NCBI GenBank assembly: GCA_012031475.1 | Contig: JAAUTJ010000012.1 | Span: 1-22,291 of the forward strand | Length of the DNA stretch: 22,291 nt | Source of the DNA: Leptolyngbyaceae cyanobacterium SM1_3_5 | GTDB taxonomy: Bacteria; Cyanobacteriota; Cyanobacteriia; Elainellales; Elainellaceae | Direction: 5' to 3' | In this document: positions 1-6,779 of the stretch, in pieces | Layout of the letters: each line of letters starts with the position of its first letter | How positions within the stretch are numbered: position 1 is the first letter of the stretch | The notes under the pieces: generated by a model | Told to the model about the DNA's origin: nothing | What the model saw: the letters and a program-made list of their open reading frames with translations, nothing else | The model's database searches: none | Program-made: the position numbers and the translations under genes

Positions 1-1713
1 GATCCAAATCAATGCCTTGTTCACGAGCGCGACAAGCTCAACCGCGATCGCGCCGATTTGACCCAACAACTCGCAAAATCAACCACTGAACTCGATCACC
101 GCCAACTGGCGATCGATGCGCTCAAAGCCGAAATTAGCCGCTTGCAGGCCGAGCATCGCCGCGTAGAGCAAAACCTTGTCACCGCTTTGAAGCAGTCACA
201 AGCCGCCCTCGATCGAGCACAGGAACGGCTGAACCAGAAAGACTATGACCTGTCGGTGCATCTCGAAGCGATCGAGATTCAGATTCTCGATGTTTGGAAC
301 CCGCTGATCAATGGCTTGGTTGCCATTTGCGATCGCTACGATTCCTCACGGCCTGTCCCCGATCTGGAATATGCCGGGAAGCCTGTCACCCTCGACGAGC
401 AAGAGAAAAAGCAGTGGAAACACTACCGCGACTCGTTGCTCGCGTATGACGCCAAACTGCGCCATCGAGTGCAGCGACTCAGTGAGGAATGTGATTCGCA
501 CGATCAAGCCTATGGGTTCTTCCTGCGACTGTTGGAAGAAATGACCATTAGCTACTGCAAGCTGTGGGCGGGACTCAAAGACCTTGAACTCACGACCGTT
601 CACGAAGGCGAGAAACGCGCAATTTACAGCGAATTTGAATCGTTTCGCGAGGGCTATGTCAGTGAGGCAAGTGACTGGCTGGAGAAGGCCGATAAAGTTG
701 AAGCCGGATTCAACTGGATTGAGAAAAGCTTCCAGAACGAACTGGCAAGCCTGCAACATCGTATCGTCGATGCCGAACACCTGATCGAGCAACTACAAGC
801 CCCGCGTCAGTTTCGAGGTCAAACCAGTATTGACCAAGCGGGCAACCGCATCATCGAACACTTCCGGGCGAACGGGGTAATTTTGGACGCGATCGAGAGC
901 GTCAAATTTCCCGGCGGCTTCCAGTTGCGCTTCAAAGTCGATCGCAACCCCGACAGCACCAAGCTGGCGGAATCCGAGTTCGACAAGCACTGCGAGCATC
1001 TGGGGCTGTGGGGCTTATCGGGTCGGCCACTAGATTTCAAGCTCGATACTCGCAATTTCCTATTGAGTGTCGATTTATTCACCGTTCCCGATGGCACTCC
1101 AGCGCGGCCTGCGGCTGTAATCAGTACCGCACGATCGGCGATCGCAATTTCCGCCCAAACTCAGCCGCTCGCCCCGGATCAGACGGCGGAGCGGTTTCAG
1201 GTGTTGGGCTGCTACAGTGCCGCTGAATTTGAGGAAGTCGTGCGCCTCAAATTTGTCCCGCGTGTGCGTGTGGTAGCTGGATCAACAGGTGGCAAATCCC
1301 CGCTGCTCGAACTGATTGCCTGTGCGATCGCCCGCATTCAGGGGGGACAAATCTGGTTAATCAACCCGATTCCCGGCAGTCCTAAGGACTGGTTCCATGT
1401 GCCTGGTGTGGTGCCCCCTGGCACTGATGGCATTCAGGTCGCGATCGCCTGGTTGAAGTCTGCTCACGCTGAATTCAAAACCCGCCGCAATGATTTACCG
1501 GGCACGGCAACAAAGCCTTTCATCACCGTCATGGTGGATGAAATCAACGCGATCGCCCGTGATTATGCCGACTTAGGCACGGTGATTAAAGACTTCTACC
1601 AGTGTCAGATCACACCCGCATGGGTTTTTTATCAGCGGGACAAGGCGGCAATGTGTCGGGTATCAGTGGTCGATCGCAAGCCAATCAAAAAACTGGAAAC
1701 GCTAGCAAACTGA
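1..1713 (+). CDS. FtsK/HerA-like ATPase with long coiled coil, 5'-truncated, N-terminal part
   Basis: The frame is open to the first base of the window, so the true start lies upstream; the TTG at 58 is not a convincing start. The first third is charged, heptad-like coiled coil. A Walker A motif (AGSTGGKS, 1276-1299) and a Walker B-like VMVDE (about 1531-1542) follow. Between them is an FtsK-like arrangement: a WLINPIP segment, a histidine-proline turn, and an ..AWL..AHAEFKTRR helix resembling the FtsK region before Walker B. I infer a DNA- or plasmid-associated translocase/partition ATPase; the exact substrate is unknown. The frame is lost at a T6 run (1625-1630). A -1 shift there joins it to the next frame, which continues the fold with SAGQGG-NV--ISG-S-AN, resembling the FtsK TQRPSV--ITG--KAN segment. 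The last about 28 residues of this frame are therefore spurious. Confidence 0.6.
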   Translation, partial: DPNQCLVHERDKLNRDRADLTQQLAKSTTELDHRQLAIDALKAEISRLQAEHRRVEQNLVTALKQSQAALDRAQERLNQKDYDLSVHLEAIEIQILDVWNPLINGLVAICDRYDSSRPVPDLEYAGKPVTLDEQEKKQWKHYRDSLLAYDAKLRHRVQRLSEECDSHDQAYGFFLRLLEEMTISYCKLWAGLKDLELTTVHEGEKRAIYSEFESFREGYVSEASDWLEKADKVEAGFNWIEKSFQNELASLQHRIVDAEHLIEQLQAPRQFRGQTSIDQAGNRIIEHFRANGVILDAIESVKFPGGFQLRFKVDRNPDSTKLAESEFDKHCEHLGLWGLSGRPLDFKLDTRNFLLSVDLFTVPDGTPARPAAVISTARSAIAISAQTQPLAPDQTAERFQVLGCYSAAEFEEVVRLKFVPRVRVVAGSTGGKSPLLELIACAIARIQGGQIWLINPIPGSPKDWFHVPGVVPPGTDGIQVAIAWLKSAHAEFKTRRNDLPGTATKPFITVMVDEINAIARDYADLGTVIKDFYQCQITPAWVFYQRDKAAMCRVSVVDRKPIKKLETLAN

Positions 1714-2216
1714 TGGAGGAAGATTTTCAAAATGCCACGCAAATCTTCACGGCTGCGGCAGCGAAAGTGTGGATTGAAAAACACTTGAAAGGTACTCAAA
1801 TGACCACATTTCTCGATCGCCTCTCAGCCTTAAATCAGCTATGTGATGAACTCAATCAAGCGGAAGAAAAATCAGCTTACCCTAATGATCCGACCAGCAA
1901 GAAAGTGTCTCCGGATGCCTATCGAATTGCCCTCGTTGTTTCACCGAGAGAACCTGATCCCTTCTTTCTTCAGCTTCCGCCCTATAGCCGCTATGTCGGG
2001 CAGTTGCAGGGCGTGACTTTTCCCGATGGCGCGATCGTTACTGCCCCCAAAGATAATCAAATTGCCTTGGGGCTAATGGAATCTGAAGACACAAAACCTA
2101 AATCTGCTTGTGGTTTTTGTGGTCATCCTCACTTTCGGCGTAAGGGCACTTACAAAGGTGGCAAAACCAAGTACGTGTGCAGTCAGTGCGGGCGCGTGCC
2201 GTCTCCGGGAGACTAG
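1629..2216 (+). CDS. C-terminal part of the same ATPase, ending in a zinc ribbon (after frame break)
   Basis: This frame continues the upstream ATPase after a -1 shift at the T6 run 1625-1630. It begins with SAGQGGNV, a sensor-like segment of FtsK/HerA ATPases, then a helical stretch, a domain of unknown function, and a C-terminal zinc ribbon with two CxxC pairs (Cys codons 2109, 2118, 2178, 2187) around an RRKGTYKGGKTKYVC loop. That loop resembles the small zinc fingers found in InsA-type and other DNA-binding proteins. There is no ribosome site or good start at the beginning of this frame (ATG 1602 lies inside the overlap), so I read it as the same gene and not a separate one. The break could be a sequencing error, a mutation, or slippage on the T run. 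The family is not identified. Confidence 0.5.
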   Translation, partial: LSAGQGGNVSGISGRSQANQKTGNASKLMEEDFQNATQIFTAAAAKVWIEKHLKGTQMTTFLDRLSALNQLCDELNQAEEKSAYPNDPTSKKVSPDAYRIALVVSPREPDPFFLQLPPYSRYVGQLQGVTFPDGAIVTAPKDNQIALGLMESEDTKPKSACGFCGHPHFRRKGTYKGGKTKYVCSQCGRVPSPGD

Positions 2217-2438
2217 CGGTAAGGGACACCGAGACACCTGCTGCCAAATGCCAGGACATCCGGGACAGACTCGTGATCGACCCAGGCCATAACGTGCAGC
2301 AAAACTGCCTGATACAGGCGCTAAAACACTGCTCTGTCCCGTCCTGCACGTCCCGCGATCGAGCGTCCTGCCCAACCCTTAGTTTGCTGACTAACCGTTC
2401 TATCGATTGCAATTAATCCATCTCCAGGAGTGAAAGTT
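2217..2438. other. Non-coding stretch with several inverted repeats
   Basis: No convincing gene. A 9-bp inverted repeat (CGGGACAGA 2261-2269 with TCTGTCCCG 2333-2341), an 8-bp pair (ACGTGCAG 2292-2299 with CTGCACGT 2344-2351) and a short hairpin (GCCTG-ATA-CAGGC 2307-2319) are all present. The two long pairings cross, so they would compete or form a pseudoknot. This may be a structured leader of the downstream small genes, a protein-binding array, or chance. Confidence 0.35.
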
Positions 2439-2684
2439 ATGCGTCTAGAGTTTGGCGTCCGAGTGTACGAAACTGCTAATAAAGTGTCAGAACCCGTTGA
2501 GGTTTTCTCTGCCCAGTTTGCGCGAGTCCCTGTGATTGGAGATGTCTTAAAAGCATCTGCAAAGTGTCCTGATGCGATCGACTGTCGCGTTTTTGAAGTC
2601 GAATTCTACTGCTATCACGCTCGTCTTTCAATTGAGTACGAGCAAGAAATTGTGGGTTGGATCGATGCAGTGCGAATGACGTAA
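2439..2684 (+). CDS. Small hypothetical protein (81 aa) with RVPxxGD motif
   Basis: The ATG at 2439 is chosen over the in-frame GTG at 2430 because a good Shine-Dalgarno (AGGAG, 2426-2430) sits 8 nt before it. The product is a compact, mostly beta-predicted 81-residue protein with no signal peptide or membrane segment. Its centre reads ARVPVIGDVLK, followed by a CRVFEVEFY strand. The next gene has a closely similar layout (DRVPNLGEIVR, then YVFFKVYEV), so the two look like distant paralogues or two members of one small beta-fold family. It lies 143 bp before that gene on the same strand. I do not recognise a named family; function unknown. Confidence 0.6.
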   Translation: MRLEFGVRVYETANKVSEPVEVFSAQFARVPVIGDVLKASAKCPDAIDCRVFEVEFYCYHARLSIEYEQEIVGWIDAVRMT

Positions 2685-2814
2685 TTTAAAGTTTGCAATT
2701 GTCACTCTTCTTTGAGTTAAGAACGATCTATCAAGTTAGCAAAACAAGATCGCAAACTGCAATGTTCTCTCGAGTTTTAGGTTCATCTCAAACTGATTTT
2801 TTAGCTTCAACTTT

Positions 2815-2819
2815 GGAGG
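2815..2819 (+). promoter_or_regulatory. Ribosome-binding site (GGAGG) fixing the start at 2828
   Basis: GGAGG lies 8 nt before ATG 2828. It argues against the upstream in-frame TTG at 2693, which would add 45 residues without any ribosome site. Confidence 0.6.
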
Positions 2820-2827
2820 TTTTACCC

Positions 2828-3121
2828 ATGTCACTGGTTCTGGTCGCTTTCAAACAAATGCAGACTTTGGGATTGTATGAATCCTATACCTTCAATGATG
2901 CCCACATCGCGATCGCGCAATACAAAAATAATCGGGTCATGGCCTTCGATCGCGTTCCAAACCTAGGAGAAATTGTGAGGTTCCCCGCACCGCAAGGGCG
3001 TGGCTATGTGTTTTTCAAAGTCTATGAAGTGCAGCATTTGCCCAATGACATTGAGAGTTTGCCTACCCCGAATCCGGTTCCCCAAAGCGCCATTTTTCTC
3101 CACCCCCTGGTGGTTCAGTAA
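2828..3121 (+). CDS. Small hypothetical protein (97 aa) with RVPxxGE motif
   Basis: A 97-residue protein starting at the ATG preceded by GGAGG. It has no transmembrane segment or signal peptide. The core DRVPNLGEIVRF, then YVFFKVYEVQHL, mirrors the RVPxxGD...VFEVEF core of the preceding small gene, suggesting a shared beta-rich fold and possibly gene duplication. The C-terminus is proline-rich (PTPNPVPQ). The gene faces the zinc-pump gene convergently, with hairpins in between, and its stop codon lies inside the left arm of an 11-bp inverted repeat (3119-3129/3199-3209). No family recognised. Confidence 0.6.
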   Translation: MSLVLVAFKQMQTLGLYESYTFNDAHIAIAQYKNNRVMAFDRVPNLGEIVRFPAPQGRGYVFFKVYEVQHLPNDIESLPTPNPVPQSAIFLHPLVVQ

Positions 3122-3209
3122 GCTAATCGTCATTTAACTTTCCAAAGCGATCGAGGCTGGCTACGGACTCTAGCGGCTGTATCTTGCAACTTAAAGACCG
3201 ATTAGCTTA
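3119..3209. repeat. 91-bp segment bounded by perfect 11-bp inverted repeats
   Basis: TAAGCTAATCG (3119-3129) is the exact reverse complement of CGATTAGCTTA (3199-3209), with 69 bp between. The left arm contains the stop codon of the preceding gene. No target-site duplication is apparent. It could be a long-range mRNA 3' structure or a tiny MITE-like element. Confidence 0.4.
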
Positions 3210-3449
3210 ACAGCAGTCCCAGTTGCTAGCAACGGCAGAATTCACAGCCTCCTCTGAGCCGTGAATTCTGCCGATCGCCCCGCCTGACTCAGTGCGGTTG
3301 CCTCTCGGTTTCGCGCCAGCAAGTCAAGCCGCAGGGTCGATCATCAAGCAATCCCCAACCATAAAATCAATGGCACTGCCCAATCAAGCTGGCCTTATCA
3401 CTTGCTGTGGTGCGATCGCCAATTTTTCAAACCTTCAGACATCAAGCGG
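3122..3449. other. Convergent intergenic region (328 bp)
   Basis: Lies between the 3' ends of a small plus-strand gene and ziaA on the minus strand. It holds the right arm of the 11-bp inverted repeat and the strong hairpin at 3233-3273. The rest (about 3280-3449) shows no convincing ORF, RNA gene or repeat. Confidence 0.6.
3233..3273. terminator. Perfect 13-bp stem hairpin, possible bidirectional terminator
   Basis: CGGCAGAATTCAC (3233-3245) pairs perfectly with GTGAATTCTGCCG (3261-3273) around a 15-nt loop that can form a further small CTC/GAG stem. It sits between two convergent genes, where a shared terminator is expected. Neither side has a T-run, so intrinsic termination is uncertain; a binding site or mRNA-stabilising end is possible. 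Confidence 0.5.
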
Positions 3450-5702
3450 CTATTTGAGAACTCGCGTGGCGTTGAGAATTGCCAGCAGCGCCACGCCCAC
3501 ATCTGCAAACACGGCTTCCCACAGCGTTGCCACGCCGACGATTCCCAAGAGGATAAACCCAGCTTTAATCCCCATTGCCACCACAATATTTTGCACCACG
3601 ATCTGGCGCGTCTTGCGGGCAATTTGAATCGCCTCTGCCACCTTTAAGGGCGCATCGGTCATGATCACCACATCGGCGGTTTCGATCGCCGCATCTGATC
3701 CCAGTCCGCCCATTGCCATACCGACATCCGCTCTGGCAATCACGGGCGCGTCGTTAATGCCGTCGCCGACAAAGGCAATCTTGCCACTGCCTGCGCGACT
3801 GAGCAGCGTTTCGATCGCTTTCACCTTGTCTTCCGGCAGCAGTTCTGCCCTGTAAGAACTCAAACCCAAACGCTCAGCGACGCTTTGAGCAACGGCCTGA
3901 TTGTCGCCCGTGAGCATGATGGTTTGATTCACCCCGATCGCCTTGAGGCTGCGAATCGCTGCGACCGCATCCTCCTTAATTTCATCTGCAATCAGAATGT
4001 ATCCAGCGTAGCGGCCATCAACGGCGAGGTGAACCACTGTCCCTGCAACATTACAGGTATCGTGAGCAATCTTTTCGCGGTGCAGCAGTCGATTGTTTCC
4101 GGCAAGCACCACGCGATTTTTCACGGTCGCTCGAATGCCGTGACCCGCAATTTCCTCATAGTCGGTCGCTTCACTTTCCGCGATCGCCTGACTGTATGCC
4201 GCTCGAATCGACTGGGCGACCGGATGATTGGAATGCACTGCCGCTTTAGCCGCTAAGGTGAGCAATTCCGATGCAGAAAAGCCAGGTTGAGGAACAATTT
4301 GACTGACCTTGAATACGCCTTTGGTCAGCGTTCCAGTCTTATCAAACACAACAGTTTTAACGGCTGTGAGCGCATCGAGAAACTTCGAGCCTTTCACCAA
4401 AATGCCGCGCTTGGCTGCGCCACCGACGCCACCAAAGTAGCCGAGAGGAATGCTGATGACCAAACCGCAGGGGCAAGAAATGACCAGCAAAATCAAAGCT
4501 CGATACACCCACTCAGCGCGGGTTGCTCCGGGAACTAACAGGGGCGGCAAAATTGCGATCGCCAGCGACAAAAACACCACAAAAGGTGTGTAGTAGCGAG
4601 CAAAACGGGTGATGAATTTTTCGGTGTCTGCTTTTTTGCTAGTCGCGTTTTCCACAAGGTCGAGAATTTTGGCGATCGACGATTCGCCAAACTGTTTAGT
4701 GACGCGAACTGTCAGAGCGCCTGTCTTATTGATCATGCCTGCCAAAACGGTCTCACCTGTTTTCACCGTGCGTGGAACCGATTCTCCCGTCAGGGCAGAG
4801 GTATCTACCTGGGAATTGCCGTTCAAGATTTCGCCATCAAGCGGAATTTTTTCTCCAGGCTTCACCAAGATTAAATCGCCTACCCTGACCGATTGCGGCG
4901 GTACTTCCTTCACGGTTCCATCGATCTTCAAGTTGGCAGAATCCGGGCGCACTTCGAGCAGCGACTTGATCGATCGCCGCGATCGCCCCACCGCATATTC
5001 CTGGAATAATTCGCCGATGCGAAAGAACAGCATGACGGCGACGGCTTCGGGAAGCTGATGAATCGCGAACGCGCCCAAGGTGGCGATCGTCATCAGGAAG
5101 TTTTCGTCAAACACCTGCCCCCGCAGAATATTTCGTCCTGCCGCCTTTAGCACTGTCCAGCCGCTGAGCAAATAGGCTGGAATGAACACGGCGTACTCCG
5201 CGATGCTGTAGGGCGTGTTGTGCAAGGTGTCTTCAAAGACAATTCCTAGCAAAAACAAAACGACAACAGTGCCGACTGGAATCAGTTCTGCTTTCAGGTC
5301 AAATTCGCCAGATCCGTGACTGTGCCCATGATTATGTCTGTCGTGATGGCTGTGCCCATGATTATGTCCGTCATCGGAACGATGTCCGTGATCATGTTTG
5401 TCATGATGGCTGTGCCCGTCGCAAGCGTGATTGTGTCCCGCGTGATTGTGTGCGGTAGTTCGAGGTACGGGCGATCGCGCCTCGATCGTGTAGCCCAGCG
5501 CTTTGACTCGTTCTTGAATCTGCTCCTCGCTCGTCTGCTGCGGATCAAACGACACTATCAGTCGTCCGGTGTCCACGTCAACAGATGCTTCTTCAACGCC
5601 TTTGAGTCGCTCCAAGCTGCCTTCAATCTTCAGTTTGCAGCTTGTGCAGTCCATGCCGCCGATTTGCATTTGCTGAGTTTTGAGCGATGGAGTTTGCGTC
5701 AT
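3450..5702 (-). CDS. ziaA: P1B-type Zn2+-exporting ATPase ZiaA
   Basis: A 750-residue heavy-metal efflux pump of the inner membrane that exports Zn2+ (possibly Cd2+/Pb2+) with ATP. In order: an N-terminal HMA domain with GMDCTSC (Cys19, Cys22); a long His-rich linker (about residues 83-132, many HxH and HNHGHSHH repeats), a likely extra zinc sponge; membrane helices including the CPC signature (410-412); TGES of the actuator domain; the phosphorylation motif DKTGTLT (Asp454); an HP motif in SNHPVAQ; GDGINDAP; and two final helices with FADVG. HMA motif, His linker and length match cyanobacterial ZiaA rather than Cu pumps. ATG 5702 (MTQTP) is preferred over GTG 5750 because it gives the usual short lead to the HMA domain; neither has a clear ribosome site. 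It is divergent from ziaR, with the operator between. Confidence 0.93.
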   Translation of the reverse strand: MTQTPSLKTQQMQIGGMDCTSCKLKIEGSLERLKGVEEASVDVDTGRLIVSFDPQQTSEEQIQERVKALGYTIEARSPVPRTTAHNHAGHNHACDGHSHHDKHDHGHRSDDGHNHGHSHHDRHNHGHSHGSGEFDLKAELIPVGTVVVLFLLGIVFEDTLHNTPYSIAEYAVFIPAYLLSGWTVLKAAGRNILRGQVFDENFLMTIATLGAFAIHQLPEAVAVMLFFRIGELFQEYAVGRSRRSIKSLLEVRPDSANLKIDGTVKEVPPQSVRVGDLILVKPGEKIPLDGEILNGNSQVDTSALTGESVPRTVKTGETVLAGMINKTGALTVRVTKQFGESSIAKILDLVENATSKKADTEKFITRFARYYTPFVVFLSLAIAILPPLLVPGATRAEWVYRALILLVISCPCGLVISIPLGYFGGVGGAAKRGILVKGSKFLDALTAVKTVVFDKTGTLTKGVFKVSQIVPQPGFSASELLTLAAKAAVHSNHPVAQSIRAAYSQAIAESEATDYEEIAGHGIRATVKNRVVLAGNNRLLHREKIAHDTCNVAGTVVHLAVDGRYAGYILIADEIKEDAVAAIRSLKAIGVNQTIMLTGDNQAVAQSVAERLGLSSYRAELLPEDKVKAIETLLSRAGSGKIAFVGDGINDAPVIARADVGMAMGGLGSDAAIETADVVIMTDAPLKVAEAIQIARKTRQIVVQNIVVAMGIKAGFILLGIVGVATLWEAVFADVGVALLAILNATRVLK
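5320..5368 (-). repeat. DNA repeat encoding the His-rich linker of ZiaA
   Basis: A 19-bp unit, CTGTGCCCATGATTATGTC, occurs at 5320-5338 and 5350-5368 (period 30 bp). Degenerate copies follow to about 5450. On the minus strand it encodes HNHGHSH-type units, so linker length can expand or contract in steps of ten residues. Confidence 0.6.
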
Positions 5703-5764
5703 GGCGGTGGCAGGAGAATCGCGAGGAGAAACTGCTCTGAACTCTAACACAATTCAACCAATGT

Positions 5765-5782
5765 ATGAACAAGTATTCAGAT
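5765..5782. promoter_or_regulatory. SmtB/ZiaR-type operator between ziaA and ziaR
   Basis: ATGAACAAGTATTCAGAT has the TGAA-N6-TTCA inverted repeat typical of SmtB/ZiaR operators (compare TGAACAGTTATTCA of smt). It lies in the 144-bp divergent gap. A -10-like TAGAAT for ziaR follows at 5785-5790, so bound ZiaR would cover the promoter region. Zn2+ binding is expected to release the repressor. Confidence 0.7.
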
Positions 5783-5786
5783 GTTA

Positions 5787-5801
5787 GAATGATTATCATT
5801 C
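5787..5801. promoter_or_regulatory. Perfect Fur/Zur-type palindrome
   Basis: GAATGATTATCATTC is a perfect 7-1-7 palindrome. Its core, read as AATGATAATCATT on the other strand, equals the centre of the classical Fur/Zur consensus. It starts 4 bp after the ZiaR-type operator and overlaps the -10-like TAGAAT. A second metal-sensing regulator may act here. Confidence 0.55.
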
Positions 5802-5846
5802 CGCTTAACTCAAGCGTTTGGCTGCGATCGCCCCTGATTTCTAACG

Positions 5847-6239
5847 ATGAACCAATCCAAATCCAAACAGACTCAATCGGAAGAAGCGCCAAGCTGCGAT
5901 GAACACCTGGTTCATCTCGACAAGGTGCGCCAAGTGCAGCTAGAGATGCTGTCGATGAAACAGGCGCAACAGATGGCCGAGTTCTTTGGCGTTTTGTCCG
6001 ATCCCAATCGGCTGCGATTGATGTCTGCTTTAGCAAATCGAGAATTGTGCGTCTGTGATTTAGCTGCGGTCATTAAGCTCACCGAATCTGCTGTTTCGCA
6101 TCAACTGCGCGTGTTGCGATCGGCCAGACTAGTGAAATACCGCAAAGAAGGGCGCAACGTTTACTACAGTTTGGCTGATACACATGTGATTAACCTTTAC
6201 CAGGAAGTCGCAGAACACCTGAAGGAGCTAGACGTTTAG
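5847..6239 (+). CDS. ziaR: ArsR/SmtB-family zinc-responsive repressor ZiaR
   Basis: A 130-residue winged-helix dimeric repressor. The helix-turn-helix core is DPNRLRLMSAL...LCVCDLA...SESAVSHQLRVLR-like (here TESAVSHQL), followed by the wing KEGRNVYYSL. Both metal sites of the family are visible. The alpha3N-type site has Cys68 and Cys70 (CVCD) plus N-terminal Cys17/His20 (SCDEH). The alpha5 site has Asp111, His113, His124 and Glu127 (DTH...HLKE). Zn2+ binding should release DNA and derepress ziaA. It starts at ATG 5847, 144 bp from ziaA on the opposite strand. The weak ribosome site suggests low expression, usual for such repressors. Convergent with exbD downstream. Confidence 0.93.
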   Translation: MNQSKSKQTQSEEAPSCDEHLVHLDKVRQVQLEMLSMKQAQQMAEFFGVLSDPNRLRLMSALANRELCVCDLAAVIKLTESAVSHQLRVLRSARLVKYRKEGRNVYYSLADTHVINLYQEVAEHLKELDV

Positions 6240-6336
6240 CGGCTCAGTTCGGGTCACGCAGCTTTTGTTAAGGATGGCGACCTTCGTGTAGATTTAATGG
6301 CGGCAGTTTCGATCGAAATTTGTTGCGGTGTTCTAT

Positions 6337-6353
6337 GCGGGGGTTATTCCCGC
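6337..6353. terminator. Weak hairpin between convergent ziaR and exbD
   Basis: GCGGG (6337-6341) pairs with CCCGC (6349-6353), and a sixth G-T pair is possible. It overlaps the exbD stop codon and has no T-run on either side, so terminator function is only a suggestion. Confidence 0.25.
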
Positions 6354-6754
6354 TTGGTTGCAACGCCCAGTTTCACGCCTGGAATGGTGCGAAGCTGATC
6401 CATGACGGTGATAACTGTGCCATACTCGACGCTGCGATCGGCGTTGATCACGACGAGGATTTCGGTTCGATTGCCCTTTTGCAATCGAACCTGAGCAGCG
6501 AGATTTTCGATTGCGATCAAAGTGCGATCAAGAAATACTTTGCCCTGCTCGTCTACTGTAACCGTTAGCCGTTGCTCGCGGGAATTGGTTAAGGTCGAAG
6601 TTTCGGCGTTTGGTAAGTTGACAGGCAATCCTTCCGAGCGAGTTAGAAACAGCGTTGCCATGATGAAAAAGGTCAAGATGGCAAAAATCACATCGATCAT
6701 CGGCACGATGTTGATTTGCGGGGGAGTATCGAGATCGTCGTCGCGAATTGTCAT
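6344..6754 (-). CDS. exbD: ExbD/TolR-family proton-channel subunit
   Basis: A 136-residue protein with the ExbD/TolR layout: short cytoplasmic N-terminus, one membrane helix with the conserved aspartate (NIVPMIDVIFAILTFFI, Asp21), and a periplasmic domain ending in the VVINAD...YG.V..VMD.L family pattern. With ExbB it uses the proton-motive force to drive TonB. It lies 25 bp after exbB on the same strand, so the two are probably co-transcribed. Starts at ATG 6754; no strong ribosome site is seen. A TolR role cannot be excluded, but the adjacent tonB-like gene favours ExbD. Confidence 0.9.
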   Translation of the reverse strand: MTIRDDDLDTPPQINIVPMIDVIFAILTFFIMATLFLTRSEGLPVNLPNAETSTLTNSREQRLTVTVDEQGKVFLDRTLIAIENLAAQVRLQKGNRTEILVVINADRSVEYGTVITVMDQLRTIPGVKLGVATKRE

Positions 6755-6779
6755 TGGTAATTGTGTGAATTAGATACTT

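Noticed and set aside
2693..2827. TTG start extending the 97-aa small protein by 45 residues
   Set aside because: The extension has no ribosome site, while GGAGG sits 8 nt before ATG 2828.
3276..3449. tRNA or small ORFs in the ziaA downstream gap
   Set aside because: No cloverleaf pattern seen, and the ORFs are overlapped by ziaA antisense or lack start signals.
5703..5750. GTG start at 5750 giving ziaA 16 extra residues
   Set aside because: No ribosome site, it would run toward the operator, and the ATG at 5702 gives the usual short lead to the HMA domain.
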